A DNA stretch of 64,000 nt, from positions 434,001 through 498,000 of the forward strand of contig NZ_JACVFB010000004.1 of assembly GCF_014529945.1 (NCBI RefSeq), written 5' to 3'. The position numbers and the translations under genes were made by a program. Below the pieces are notes generated by a model that worked only from the letters and a program-made list of their open reading frames with translations, was not told the DNA's origin and searched no databases. The stretch is from Chitinophaga varians. GTDB lineage: Bacteria > Bacteroidota > Bacteroidia > Chitinophagales > Chitinophagaceae. Each line of letters begins with the position of its first letter. The stretch's first letter is position 1. Below, piece after piece: positions 41,627 to 50,023 of the stretch.

Positions 41627-43015
41627 ATGGAATTAGTAGATCTGCAGGCGCTTATCGGCACCTATGATGAACTTATAAAAAAAGTGCAGGCTGCGAAGCC
41701 AGTAAAGAAGGTGCCAATTGCTGACGCCCTTAAACAGCTGGATCCTACGCAACACCCCGTTACCGACAAAAGCCTTCGCCAGGATAAATCCAAACAGGTA
41801 AACGGCCAAACAACCCCTGTGTTTGTTGCCCGGTTGCCTATCCCGATGCAGAAGAAGATTGTGAACTTGGCCGCGGCTTTCCTTTGCGCAAATCCGATCC
41901 AGCTAAGCGCCCAAACCATCGACGATACCCAAAAGGGACTACTGGCTGGGATTAAGAAGTTATGGGACGATAATAAATTGGACTATGAGAGCATGGGAGA
42001 AGCTGAGCTAATGATGGCAGAAACGGAAGTAGCGGAGCTTTGGTACGTGGTAGATGCTCCGGAAGAATACTGGATTGGCACTCCATCGGAAGGGAGCAAA
42101 CTCCGTCTGAGAATGCGCATTCTCGCCAATTCTCTCGGAGACCAGCTCAACCCGGTTTTTGACGCTACGGGCGATATGATCGCTTTCGGACGAGGATACT
42201 CCATCAAAAACGGCGACAACAACGAAGAGCATTTTGACCTCTATACAGACACCCAGATCATCAAAGGGGTAAAACAAAGCAGCGGATGGGTAACAACCTC
42301 CGAGAATAACATGATCGGAAAGATACCAGTGATTTATTATTCCCAACCACTCCCGGAATGGTCTGACGTAGAAGCTCTGATCGAACGCCTGGAAACCAAT
42401 GTCAGCAACAACGCTGATACCAATGACTATTTCGGTAGCCCTATCGTGTTTGTAGAAGGGGAAATACAGGGGTTTGCAGACAAAGGCGAAAGTGGCAAGG
42501 TGCTACAGGCGAAAGCTGGCGCCAAAGCCAGCTACTTGACATGGGATCATGCCCCCGAAATAATCCGATACGAGTCTGACACTCTGCAGCGGCTGATTTA
42601 CAGCATGACGGATACGCCAAACATCAGTTTTGAGGAAATGAAAGGACTCAGCACCTTCTCTGGCGCCGCCCTTCGAATGCTTTTCCTTGGCGCTCACCTG
42701 AAAGCCGCAAGGAAGGAAGGGATTTTCGGTAAGGGCATTCAGCGACGCATCAATTTCATGAAAACTGCCATGTCGATTATTGATGTTAGGCTTCAGCCGG
42801 CGCTTTCCCTTTCGATTAAGCCTGTTTTCGAATACTATCTGCCTAAGAACATTCAGGAAATCATTCAAACGTTGTCAGAAGGGGTCGGAGCCGGCAAGCC
42901 TGTAATGTCCCAAAAAACTGCGGTACGAAACAACCCACTAGTAGCCGATGCGGATCAGGAATTTGTACTTATGCAGGAAGAAGGGGCCTTGACTTCCGAT
43001 GTTCAAACTGCATAA
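41627..43015 (+). CDS. Portal protein (SPP1 gp6-like)
   Basis: 462 aa. The pattern LPIPMQKKIVNLAAAFL, AETEVAELWYVVD, GKIPVIYYSQPLPEWSDVEALIERLE and GLSTFSGAALRMLF is typical of SPP1-type portals. The ATG overlaps a GTTAACCCA motif. Forms the dodecameric DNA entry vertex. Confidence 0.85.
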   Translation: MELVDLQALIGTYDELIKKVQAAKPVKKVPIADALKQLDPTQHPVTDKSLRQDKSKQVNGQTTPVFVARLPIPMQKKIVNLAAAFLCANPIQLSAQTIDDTQKGLLAGIKKLWDDNKLDYESMGEAELMMAETEVAELWYVVDAPEEYWIGTPSEGSKLRLRMRILANSLGDQLNPVFDATGDMIAFGRGYSIKNGDNNEEHFDLYTDTQIIKGVKQSSGWVTTSENNMIGKIPVIYYSQPLPEWSDVEALIERLETNVSNNADTNDYFGSPIVFVEGEIQGFADKGESGKVLQAKAGAKASYLTWDHAPEIIRYESDTLQRLIYSMTDTPNISFEEMKGLSTFSGAALRMLFLGAHLKAARKEGIFGKGIQRRINFMKTAMSIIDVRLQPALSLSIKPVFEYYLPKNIQEIIQTLSEGVGAGKPVMSQKTAVRNNPLVADADQEFVLMQEEGALTSDVQTA

Positions 43016-43024
43016 TCGTCCGCT

Positions 43025-44026
43025 ATGAACTTAATGGCCAACATAAGCAAGCGGTATGAGCAGCGACTATTGCTGATGCAACGGAAGCTCATGTTCGAAA
43101 TGGACACAATTTTGTCCAGGTCTTTCTTCGACTTGGCTGCCGCCGCGTCGAAGGTGCGCTACCGTGATAAGGTCATCAACATCCGGCGGTACCCTGGACT
43201 GCAAAAGAAGGTAGACGAAATATTATCCACCATGAAAACGAAGGTGGAAATTACACTTGTTAACGGCATTGAAGGAGCATGGGGGTTGTCCGACCAAAAG
43301 AATAAAATTTTCGTAGAACAGCGGTTCGCGGATACCGTACCTACCAAATTCCGTAAGCAGCTGTACAACTCTAATCTACCGGCACGTGAAAAATTTATCA
43401 ACCGGGTGGAGGATGGGATGAATTTGTCAGACCGGGTATGGAATCTAACAAAATCTGTCAAAAAAGAACTTGAAGCAGGTATTCAGAAAGGTTTGGAGGT
43501 CGGTAAAGCATCTAACGTGTTTCAAAAAGACCTACATAATTACCTACTGAACCCGAAAGGGCACCCTTATCCCGGCCGCGGTGTATACCGGTCGGCGCGG
43601 GCCAACGCTTTCCGACTTACTCGAACAGAAACTAACATGGCCTACCGGACTGCCGACTATGAGCGTTGGAATAGCCAACCCTTTGTTGTAGGAGTGCAGG
43701 TTGATACCAGCAATAATCACCCAGATTATGATATCTGCGACGAACTGGCCGGGAAGTACCCTAAAGACTTCCTATTCCGCGGCTGGCACCCACAATGCAG
43801 GTGCCATGCTAAACCTATTTTGATCACTTCCGACGAGATGGACAAATACGAGGATCATATATTGGGCATCGGTAAGTGGGATGGAGAAAGCAAAAACGAG
43901 GTGACGAAAGCCCCACCAGAGTTTTACCAGTACCTACGGGAAAACAAAGACAAGATTAACCGGTTGAGCAATACACCTTATTGGGTCATTGATAACAAGG
44001 GGTATACCGCTTTGCTGAACAAATAA
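43025..44026 (+). CDS. MuF/SPP1 gp7-like head morphogenesis protein
   Basis: 333 aa. Near the C-terminus RLTRTETNMAYRTADY and FLFRGWHPQCRCHAKPI (about 245-260) are MuF-domain hallmarks with the Cys-Cys-His set. N-terminal part is helical. Minor head protein next to the portal, as in SPP1. Confidence 0.83.
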   Translation: MNLMANISKRYEQRLLLMQRKLMFEMDTILSRSFFDLAAAASKVRYRDKVINIRRYPGLQKKVDEILSTMKTKVEITLVNGIEGAWGLSDQKNKIFVEQRFADTVPTKFRKQLYNSNLPAREKFINRVEDGMNLSDRVWNLTKSVKKELEAGIQKGLEVGKASNVFQKDLHNYLLNPKGHPYPGRGVYRSARANAFRLTRTETNMAYRTADYERWNSQPFVVGVQVDTSNNHPDYDICDELAGKYPKDFLFRGWHPQCRCHAKPILITSDEMDKYEDHILGIGKWDGESKNEVTKAPPEFYQYLRENKDKINRLSNTPYWVIDNKGYTALLNK

Positions 44027-44038
44027 TATGTAAATTTG
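44011..44038 (+). promoter_or_regulatory. Moron promoter
   Basis: TTTG (44011) and TAAATTTG (44031-44038) with a 16-nt spacer, ending 4 nt before the ATG at 44043. Fits a Bacteroidota promoter giving a nearly leaderless mRNA. Confidence 0.55.
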
Positions 44039-44042
44039 CAAC

Positions 44043-44447
44043 ATGGTAAACGCATCTGAATTAAGAATAGGTAATCTACTTTATTATAAAAATGAGGTGA
44101 TAAGAGTCAGTATGTTTTCTCCCAATAATGTATATTTTCAGAACCAAAAACAGGTGGGAGTTATTTTTGTTAATCCAATCCCATTGACCGAAGAATGGTT
44201 GCTTAATTTGGGGTTTAGTAAAGGACAAAGATACGAGTATAGGATTGATCTTTTTAAAATATTCGGTGATGAATTAATTATTGATATGGAGTATTACGGC
44301 GATTATCGATTACAACCAGGCAATACGAGTATTGAACATCAAACAGTAGGTGGATCATGTCGACATGTTCACCAATTACAAAACATCTATTTTGCACTGA
44401 CTGGGCAAGAGCTGACATTGAATACAGGTTTGCATGAGAATAGTTAA
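44043..44447 (+). CDS. Conserved small protein of the second moron
   Basis: 134 aa. NASELRIGNLLYY, PIPLTEEWLLNLGF and VHQLQNIYFALTGQELTL are the conserved blocks of a small protein family common in Bacteroidota and their phages. Function unknown. It has its own promoter inside the late operon and overlaps the next gene by 14 nt. Confidence 0.7.
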   Translation: MVNASELRIGNLLYYKNEVIRVSMFSPNNVYFQNQKQVGVIFVNPIPLTEEWLLNLGFSKGQRYEYRIDLFKIFGDELIIDMEYYGDYRLQPGNTSIEHQTVGGSCRHVHQLQNIYFALTGQELTLNTGLHENS

Positions 44448-44787
44448 ATATCCTGAATTTGTAAAATTGCCGGCCGGCACAGTATTTTGCAAATTTGAGC
44501 CTTTATTGTTTACTACTGGTATTTGTGTAAAGGGGGAGTCGTATAATGATGGCATATCATATAATTACACCGATTTCACATCAGTGGAAACGCCGGATCA
44601 AATAAGGCAGGATGACGCATTTTGGAATATGGTTGACAAAGGGTCATCTTATCCGCTTGAAATAGATTTCGATCGGGACGGGAAAGACGTTTCTGATAGT
44701 GAGGATTCGCTGTTTGTTATTTATGAAAAAGACGATGTTCAGAAGGTGATAGACGTACTGTCGCAAAATATTGAGGCAAAGTGGTAA
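44434..44787 (+). CDS. Hypothetical protein of the second moron
   Basis: 117 aa. N-terminus VKYPEFVKLPAGTVFCKFEPLLF, acidic middle, C-terminal DDVQKVIDVLSQNI. No recognised domain. The last codons (GAG GCA) also form the 5' acceptor strand of a tRNA-like minihelix. Confidence 0.62.
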   Translation: MRIVKYPEFVKLPAGTVFCKFEPLLFTTGICVKGESYNDGISYNYTDFTSVETPDQIRQDDAFWNMVDKGSSYPLEIDFDRDGKDVSDSEDSLFVIYEKDDVQKVIDVLSQNIEAKW

Positions 44788-44811
44788 TTTGGTTCGACTC
44801 CAAATGCCTCA
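44772..44811 (+). other. 40-nt tRNA acceptor/T-arm minihelix
   Basis: Perfect 7-bp acceptor TGAGGCA/TGCCTCA, 9-nt linker AAGTGGTAA, and T arm TTTGG-TTCGACT-CCAAA. D and anticodon arms are absent. The 5' strand is the end of a coding sequence. Either a deletion remnant of a tRNA or a functional tRNA mimic. Confidence 0.4.
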
Positions 44812-44817
44812 CAAATG

Positions 44818-44877
44818 CGGGTTCGAGTCCCGATCGCTGGCCGAGGTTAGGTAAGGGGAAGCGGGTTCGAATCCCGC
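44818..44877 (+). other. Two further tRNA T-arm-like hairpins
   Basis: CGGG-TTCGAGT-CCCG (44818-44832) and GCGGG-TTCGAATC-CCGC type arm (44861-44877). Between them, GGCCGAGGTTAGG resembles a class II tRNA D arm. No acceptor partners found. Likely tRNA remnants. Confidence 0.4.
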
Positions 44878-44915
44878 ACATTGAAAAATGTACTCGATGG
44901 TTCGAGTGGCTACAA

Positions 44916-44940
44916 GGTGGGATAATTCCCGCCTTTTTTT
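44916..44940 (+). terminator. Rho-independent terminator of the moron unit
   Basis: GGTGGGA-TAAT-TCCCGCC followed by seven T residues. Confidence 0.85.
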
Positions 44941-44955
44941 ATTCCCAGAAAATAA

Positions 44956-44984
44956 TTTGGGAACCACATAGACGCATAATTTTG
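44956..44984 (+). promoter_or_regulatory. Late promoter copy 2
   Basis: TTTGGGAACCACAT, 7 nt, TAATTTTG, identical in the 14-bp and 8-bp parts and spacing to the copy at 36086. It lies just after the moron terminator and before the scaffold/capsid operon. Confidence 0.65.
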
Positions 44985-45071
44985 TATTCAGAAATCAAAA
45001 ACATTGTTTGTTAACCCACTTATTCTCTCTCTCGCAGGCAATGGGTTTGATTTCGTTAACCCAATTTCAGT

Positions 45072-45743
45072 ATGAAGTACAAAAGCCAGATTTTGGCAAA
45101 ACTGGGCGTGAAGTTCCCAGGGTTGTCAAAGCAATTGCTGGGACTTATCGCCGACAAGCTTGCAGCGAAAGTAACAGAAGAAGACCAAATCGAGGGGGCC
45201 ATCACCGCACTCGATGATTTACCAATTCCCATCCCGGAATATGCCAAATTTTTGCAGCAGGAATCTGACCGGCGTGTCACCGAAGCTTTAAACAAGTCCA
45301 AAGATGATCCTGATGATGATCAGGAAAGGGAAGACACGAAGGATACAACAGCAAAAAGCAAAAAGAAGGAATCAGATGATCCTATTGCTAAGCTGACCGG
45401 CCTAGTAGCTACCCTCACGGAACAGGTGACCAACATGCAAAAAGATGGCACGAAAAAGACCTACACCGAAAAGCTTCATGCCCGGCTTGCAGAAAAAAAG
45501 ATCTCCCCAATCCTGGCCAAAAATATATCGGTTGAGTCAGATGAAGAGTTGGAAACAGCAGTCGCTGAAATTGAAGCAAATCACACCGCGCTGAAGCAGG
45601 AACTGATCAATCAGGGCCTTGCCGGCGGAAAACCTCCATTAGGCGGAACCGGTGGCGATGCTACGAAGACGCAAGTTGAGGCGGCAATCGGCGAATGGGC
45701 CGATAAGCACAAGCCTCAAGATTCACAAACCACAAAAAAATAA
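45072..45743 (+). CDS. Scaffold-like capsid assembly protein
   Basis: 223 aa. Highly charged, helical, with a low-complexity acidic/basic middle (DPDDDQEREDTKDTTAKSK) and Gly-rich C-terminal part, typical of phage scaffolds. Its position directly before decoration-like and capsid genes supports this. No protease motif. Confidence 0.65.
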   Translation: MKYKSQILAKLGVKFPGLSKQLLGLIADKLAAKVTEEDQIEGAITALDDLPIPIPEYAKFLQQESDRRVTEALNKSKDDPDDDQEREDTKDTTAKSKKKESDDPIAKLTGLVATLTEQVTNMQKDGTKKTYTEKLHARLAEKKISPILAKNISVESDEELETAVAEIEANHTALKQELINQGLAGGKPPLGGTGGDATKTQVEAAIGEWADKHKPQDSQTTKK

Positions 45744-45746
45744 ACC

Positions 45747-46334
45747 GTGAGTTTACAAATCACTAAAGAAGTTGTTGCCTCTGGTGCGCCCATATTTCAG
45801 AAGGTGTTGGAGACCGCCCGAGGTGGTTTCACACTGGACTCTACCGGCTTGACCAAAGGTGCTACTATTCCAGGCGGCGCACCTATTGCTTACGATGAAT
45901 CCACTCGTAAGGCCAAGGTGTTGAAAACCGCAGAGGTGGTGGAAAATGCCGGCGCATCCGCGACCGCATACCAGGTAAAAAAAGGCTCCTTGTTCAATGT
46001 TGGTGATTACATCGCTAATGTAAAAGGAGGCAAAGCCTTTGCGATTACCAGTATCGACGCTTCAGGCTCAAATGACTACGACACTATCAATGTCGGTACG
46101 TCCATTGGTGCTATTTCCAAGGGTGATGCTGTTTTCCAATCTAGTGCGACAGGTGCAACGGCCGCAGCATTCAATATCACACCGCAGGGTCTACTGTACG
46201 AAGACACAGTAGTTGCAACAAATTCTGATCTGTCGGTTGTTGTCCGCGGGACAGTATATGCTCGGCGCGCACCTGGAGCAACAGCCGAAATCAAGGCGCT
46301 CATGCCACTCATCATTTTCTCACAATCATTCTAA
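45747..46334 (+). CDS. Head decoration/fibre-like protein
   Basis: 195 aa from GTG 45747. Beta-rich and Ala/Gly-rich (GGAPIAYDESTRKAKVLK, GDYIANVKGGKAFAITSI, VVVRGTVYARRAP), like capsid decoration proteins. It lies between scaffold and major capsid genes. Assignment by position and composition. Confidence 0.6.
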   Translation: MSLQITKEVVASGAPIFQKVLETARGGFTLDSTGLTKGATIPGGAPIAYDESTRKAKVLKTAEVVENAGASATAYQVKKGSLFNVGDYIANVKGGKAFAITSIDASGSNDYDTINVGTSIGAISKGDAVFQSSATGATAAAFNITPQGLLYEDTVVATNSDLSVVVRGTVYARRAPGATAEIKALMPLIIFSQSF

Positions 46335-46339
46335 ACCAT

Positions 46340-46345
46340 AGGAGG
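46340..46345 (+). promoter_or_regulatory. Strong Shine-Dalgarno before the major capsid gene
   Basis: AGGAGG lies 8 nt before ATG 46354. Rare in this window, and placed at the gene needing the highest output. Confidence 0.7.
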
Positions 46346-46353
46346 ATATAGAA

Positions 46354-47454
46354 ATGGCAAAATTAAAATCAATTTTCGGTCAGTATGCTGAATCTATGCA
46401 GCTTATGATCGACAGAAGCCAGGACAGATTCGGCCCTACTTGGTTTCAGAATTACTTCACATGGGCACCGCCACAGGTCGGCCTGACTTTCACATCCATA
46501 ATTGGTGCGTCTCGTATCGAAGCCGCTGCCTCTGTTGTCTCTCGTGATTCTGAAACACCGTTAAGATCAAGAGGGCAGCTGACCAAATTGTCTGGTGAAA
46601 TTCCGGCTATCCGTCAGATGTTTAAGATGGAGGAATCTGACTACCGTGATTATTTGGTAATGCAAAACATGCCAGTTCCGGAGACAACCCGCCGCGATCA
46701 AATGCTGGACATGATATTCAATGATGTGTTGAAGTGTGGCAAAGCAGTCATGAAGCGTCTTGACTACATGACTCTTCAGGCCGTTTCTACAGGCGAAATT
46801 GATCTATCCGCGCTGAATAACCCGGATGGTATCATTTTGAACGAACCTTTGGATTTATTGATGCCATCAGGTAATAAGTCACAGGCTGCAGTAAGCTGGT
46901 CCAATCCGACTACGGCAACACCGATTGCCGACATTGAGGCCACGGTTGAGAAAGCAACCGAGGCAGGCAGGGCAATCGGCAAAATTCTGATGTCAAAGTT
47001 GCTGTGGTCAAAATTTAAAAAAGCCAAAGAAGTAATCGATACCATGGCGGCCTTTCTTTATGGACCAAAGCCCGGATCCGGATTCAACCCTACAGCTATT
47101 ACGTCTCTGACCAATGTTAACAACTATTTGTCAGAAAACCTGCTGCCGGTGATCGAGATTGTAGATCAGGTGATTGGTATCGAAAAAAATGGCATCATCT
47201 CCCCGCAACGCCCATTCAGTGACAACAACGCAGTCTTTATCCCTGCTGGCCCGCTTGGAGTAATCAAAAACGCCATCGCTATCGAAGAAGCTAAGCCTGT
47301 AGAAGGAGTGAGCTACGCTAAGTTCCAGCAGGCGTTGATCTCCAAGTGGAGCGCAAACGAGCCGTTTGGTGAATGGACTAAAGGGGACCTGAACGCATTC
47401 CCATCACTGGATACAATTGACGGTATTTTCCTGCTGACAGCTGTTTACCCATGA
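46354..47454 (+). CDS. Major capsid protein
   Basis: 366 aa. Layout typical of phage major capsid proteins of the gpE-like group: N-terminal helix (SIFGQYAESMQLMIDRS), GEIPAIRQMFKMEESDYRDYL, a central helix (ADIEATVEKATEAGRAIGKI) and C-terminal PAGPLGVIKNAIAIEEAKP. Its strong SD and position after scaffold and decoration genes agree. HK97 fold inferred. Confidence 0.82.
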   Translation: MAKLKSIFGQYAESMQLMIDRSQDRFGPTWFQNYFTWAPPQVGLTFTSIIGASRIEAAASVVSRDSETPLRSRGQLTKLSGEIPAIRQMFKMEESDYRDYLVMQNMPVPETTRRDQMLDMIFNDVLKCGKAVMKRLDYMTLQAVSTGEIDLSALNNPDGIILNEPLDLLMPSGNKSQAAVSWSNPTTATPIADIEATVEKATEAGRAIGKILMSKLLWSKFKKAKEVIDTMAAFLYGPKPGSGFNPTAITSLTNVNNYLSENLLPVIEIVDQVIGIEKNGIISPQRPFSDNNAVFIPAGPLGVIKNAIAIEEAKPVEGVSYAKFQQALISKWSANEPFGEWTKGDLNAFPSLDTIDGIFLLTAVYP

Positions 47455-47771
47455 CCAATAAAGAATACCTAAATACCATCCTGGGAAAATTCGGAGTATC
47501 CCCCGATGAAATAGACCTGATCATGCTGGAGCGGGGCATTGTCCCAACAGGTGAGGTTACTGGCCAAGCTGATATCATCGCATTAAAGCGCGCCATTTAT
47601 TACCAATTGCCGCAGTTGCTCGCAGGTGTTCAGGATATTACGGAGGGGGGCTATTCCATCAAATGGAACTTGGACGGTATCAAGATTTGGTATTCCGCAC
47701 TGGCCAAAGAGCTGGGACTTCCAGATGATTTATTCCCCAAGCCAACGATAACAGGAGCCTCCCCATGGTAA
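47451..47771 (+). CDS. Head-tail connector candidate
   Basis: 106 aa. Helical (EYLNTILGKFGVSPDEIDLIMLE, IIALKRAIYYQL), consistent with gp6/gp15-like connectors; overlaps the capsid stop by 4 nt. Assignment mostly positional. Confidence 0.6.
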   Translation: MTNKEYLNTILGKFGVSPDEIDLIMLERGIVPTGEVTGQADIIALKRAIYYQLPQLLAGVQDITEGGYSIKWNLDGIKIWYSALAKELGLPDDLFPKPTITGASPW

Positions 47772-48085
47772 AGCAGTATCCACATACCCTCACGGCGACA
47801 ATTGTTACTGATTCACATCAGGACGCTAATGGCAATTGGGTACCAGGCACGAAAGTAGAAAGGGCTGAAGAGTGTCGAGCGGAGCCAAATATAAGGGCAT
47901 CATATCAGCTAAGTGGCGCTGACGGCGTGAAAATACAATTCGATTGGACTGTGTACATGCAGGTGGGTGTACTCCCGATTCCAGAAGGGACACTGGTGGA
48001 TATTCGGTTTAATGGAGCGCCTGTAGCAGTTGGTAAAGTGCGCCGTTTTTCCAATGGCCAACTTAACACACGGCTATGGCTGTAA
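47765..48085 (+). CDS. Head-tail adaptor/stopper candidate
   Basis: 106 aa. Beta-rich: YPHTLTATIVTDSHQDANGNW and YMQVGVLPIPEGTLVDIRF resemble head-closure (gp16-like) proteins. Overlaps both neighbours. Confidence 0.65.
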   Translation: MVKQYPHTLTATIVTDSHQDANGNWVPGTKVERAEECRAEPNIRASYQLSGADGVKIQFDWTVYMQVGVLPIPEGTLVDIRFNGAPVAVGKVRRFSNGQLNTRLWL

Positions 48086-48588
48086 TACGCCCTCGCTTCA
48101 GCAACGGGCAAATACAAGAGATGCTTACGGAGCGATTGAAAAGGATCGACTCAGCAATATTAACCCGGCTGCAGTATATCGGGGAGTCTTTTGTGAAAAA
48201 TGCTCGCGAAAAAGCTGATTTTACTGACAGGACCGGCAACCTCCGTAACTCAATTGGTTACATCATACTGAAAAACGGGGTACAGATGTACGAGAATTTC
48301 CGGAGGACGGCTAATGTAGAGGTAAGCATAAAGAGTGGTCGAAACAGAGGTCAAAAGCGCAACACCAAAGGCGGGAAAAGAGGTATGGAAGCAGCCAGGG
48401 AAGTCGCAGCAAATGCTGCAGGGAATTTCCAAAATGGCTACGTGCTTATAGTGGTTGCTGGTATGGAATATGCCGCCTTCGTTGAAGCGATGGGATATGA
48501 TGTACTTACTGCCTCTTCTGAAATTGCGAAAAGAGATCTTCAAAACGCGATAAAGAGCATTAAACAGAAAATGACCAGGATGAGATGA
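48076..48588 (+). CDS. HK97 gp10-like tail completion protein
   Basis: 170 aa. ESFVKNAREKADFTDRTGNLRNSIGYII and GMEYAAFVEAMGYDVLT are the gp10-family pattern (basic helical N-terminus, YAxFVE near the C-terminus). Joins tail to connector. Confidence 0.75.
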   Translation: MAVIRPRFSNGQIQEMLTERLKRIDSAILTRLQYIGESFVKNAREKADFTDRTGNLRNSIGYIILKNGVQMYENFRRTANVEVSIKSGRNRGQKRNTKGGKRGMEAAREVAANAAGNFQNGYVLIVVAGMEYAAFVEAMGYDVLTASSEIAKRDLQNAIKSIKQKMTRMR

Positions 48589-48995
48589 TAACAACATTAA
48601 AAGCGATTGATGCCATTTGGAAACTTCTTAATGATAGTGCGCTGAGAACAGAGGTATCTGGCGGCGTGTATAAGCTGAAACGCCCAATAAACTCGCAGAG
48701 AGAAGATGTTGTCGTTAACTCGCTTCCGTTTGACTCTCTTCAGTTACAGAAAGGCATCATCAACGTGAATATTCACGTTCCCAATTTGGTAATTACAGCC
48801 AACGGAATACAGGATACAACTCAGCCTGATTTTGTCCGACTCAGTGAGCTTGCCAGTATAGCGGCTCCGTTGCTGACAGATTCATGGAATGATGAATGGC
48901 ATTTTGATGTCCAACAGCACACCGTCATCGAAGAAGCTGAACTGAGAGAACACTTTGTAAACTTCCGCCTGGAATTTTACGCGATCAACTTATAA
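48585..48995 (+). CDS. Tail terminator-like protein
   Basis: 136 aa. N-terminal helix (LKAIDAIWKLLNDSAL), then strands (REDVVVNSLPF, GIINVNIHVPNL) and a C-terminal strand region, like gpU/gp17 tail terminators. Position agrees. Confidence 0.65.
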   Translation: MITTLKAIDAIWKLLNDSALRTEVSGGVYKLKRPINSQREDVVVNSLPFDSLQLQKGIINVNIHVPNLVITANGIQDTTQPDFVRLSELASIAAPLLTDSWNDEWHFDVQQHTVIEEAELREHFVNFRLEFYAINL

Positions 48996-49024
48996 TTTTT
49001 GTTAACCCATATAATTTTTACACA

Positions 49025-49531
49025 ATGGCAGCAAAAGCCCGTATTGGATTAAAGAAGTTGGAAATGGGGGACGTGGCCGCTGATGGTGGCATGGGCACTT
49101 CCCTGGCTGAATTTGGGGCTACTGTGTCCCAAACTGCTGTACTTCAAAACGAATCGCCGAATGTGACTGATTTCAACATTGAAGAACAAAGCACTCCATT
49201 TTACACAGCATCAGTTGATGGAAAAATCACCCTCACATGGAGCTCATACAACGTTGAACCCTCATCTCTTGTTTTGGTAAAAGGTGGTACTGTTACCACC
49301 GATCCCAGCGGCACAACCTGGGCGGCTCCGACAGAAACTCCTAACATCGAAAAATCTATACGACTGACGACTAAGGATGGTACCATTATAGAGATCCCTC
49401 GCGGTAAGCTCGATACAGTTTTCCAATGGAACTTCCAGAAGGATAAACTGGCTCAGGTTGATTTTACCTGCACTGTGCTAATGCCAACAAAGGCCAATAC
49501 ACCCCACATCACTATCAAAACCCCTGCGTAA
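49025..49531 (+). CDS. Major tail protein
   Basis: 168 aa. Beta-sandwich-like with GLKKLEMGDVAADGGMGTSL and KITLTWSSYNVEPSSLVLVKGGTV; typical siphovirus tail tube length and position before the tail chaperones and tape measure. Preceded by a GTTAACCCA motif. Confidence 0.72.
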   Translation: MAAKARIGLKKLEMGDVAADGGMGTSLAEFGATVSQTAVLQNESPNVTDFNIEEQSTPFYTASVDGKITLTWSSYNVEPSSLVLVKGGTVTTDPSGTTWAAPTETPNIEKSIRLTTKDGTIIEIPRGKLDTVFQWNFQKDKLAQVDFTCTVLMPTKANTPHITIKTPA

Positions 49532-49534
49532 CGA

Positions 49535-50023
49535 ATGACCGAAGTTCTGAAGCAAGCAGCAGATGCGATCAACTCCAAGCCCGTAAGCCTGGAGATTGAT
49601 CATATTTCCGCCTGTTGGTGGGAAAAGATGGCAATCAGGATGAGGATCTTGCCTGCGACGAAAAGGTTTGAAATCAGGCCGGCCACTTTGGGGACAATGA
49701 TCCGGATTTCTCAACTACTACTGGAAATTGATCCCAACATTTTCAAATCTGAAGGTACAGCCTTAGACTCAAATTATCAGTTGTACGGTGCACACGGAGA
49801 CAATATTGCCCGTGTAGTGGCGGCGGCAATTGAGAACCGGGAGGCAGTACCCTCTGAAAAGCTTGTGGCATTTATCAAAAATAACCTGTCAGCCAGTGAA
49901 CTTATGGCCGTTATCAAGATCGTCTTACAGCAGCTCAATGTGATGGGTTTTATGAGTACTATCATCTCTCTAAGGGGGATGAGCCTACTAAACACAGAGG
50001 GGACAATAGCCTCTGGGGAATGA
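49535..50023 (+). CDS. Tail assembly chaperone, first frame
   Basis: 162 aa. It lies between tail tube and tape measure, where the G-type chaperone is expected. Sequence ISACWWEKMAIRMRILPATKRFEIRPATLGTMIRIS then helical. Stop TGA at 50021 overlaps the next start (ATGA). Confidence 0.65.
   Translation: MTEVLKQAADAINSKPVSLEIDHISACWWEKMAIRMRILPATKRFEIRPATLGTMIRISQLLLEIDPNIFKSEGTALDSNYQLYGAHGDNIARVVAAAIENREAVPSEKLVAFIKNNLSASELMAVIKIVLQQLNVMGFMSTIISLRGMSLLNTEGTIASGE

Noticed and set aside
44781-45217. Two open frames spanning the moron terminator and late promoter
   Set aside because: They cross T-arm hairpins, a rho-independent terminator and a promoter, and the second overlaps the scaffold gene out of frame.
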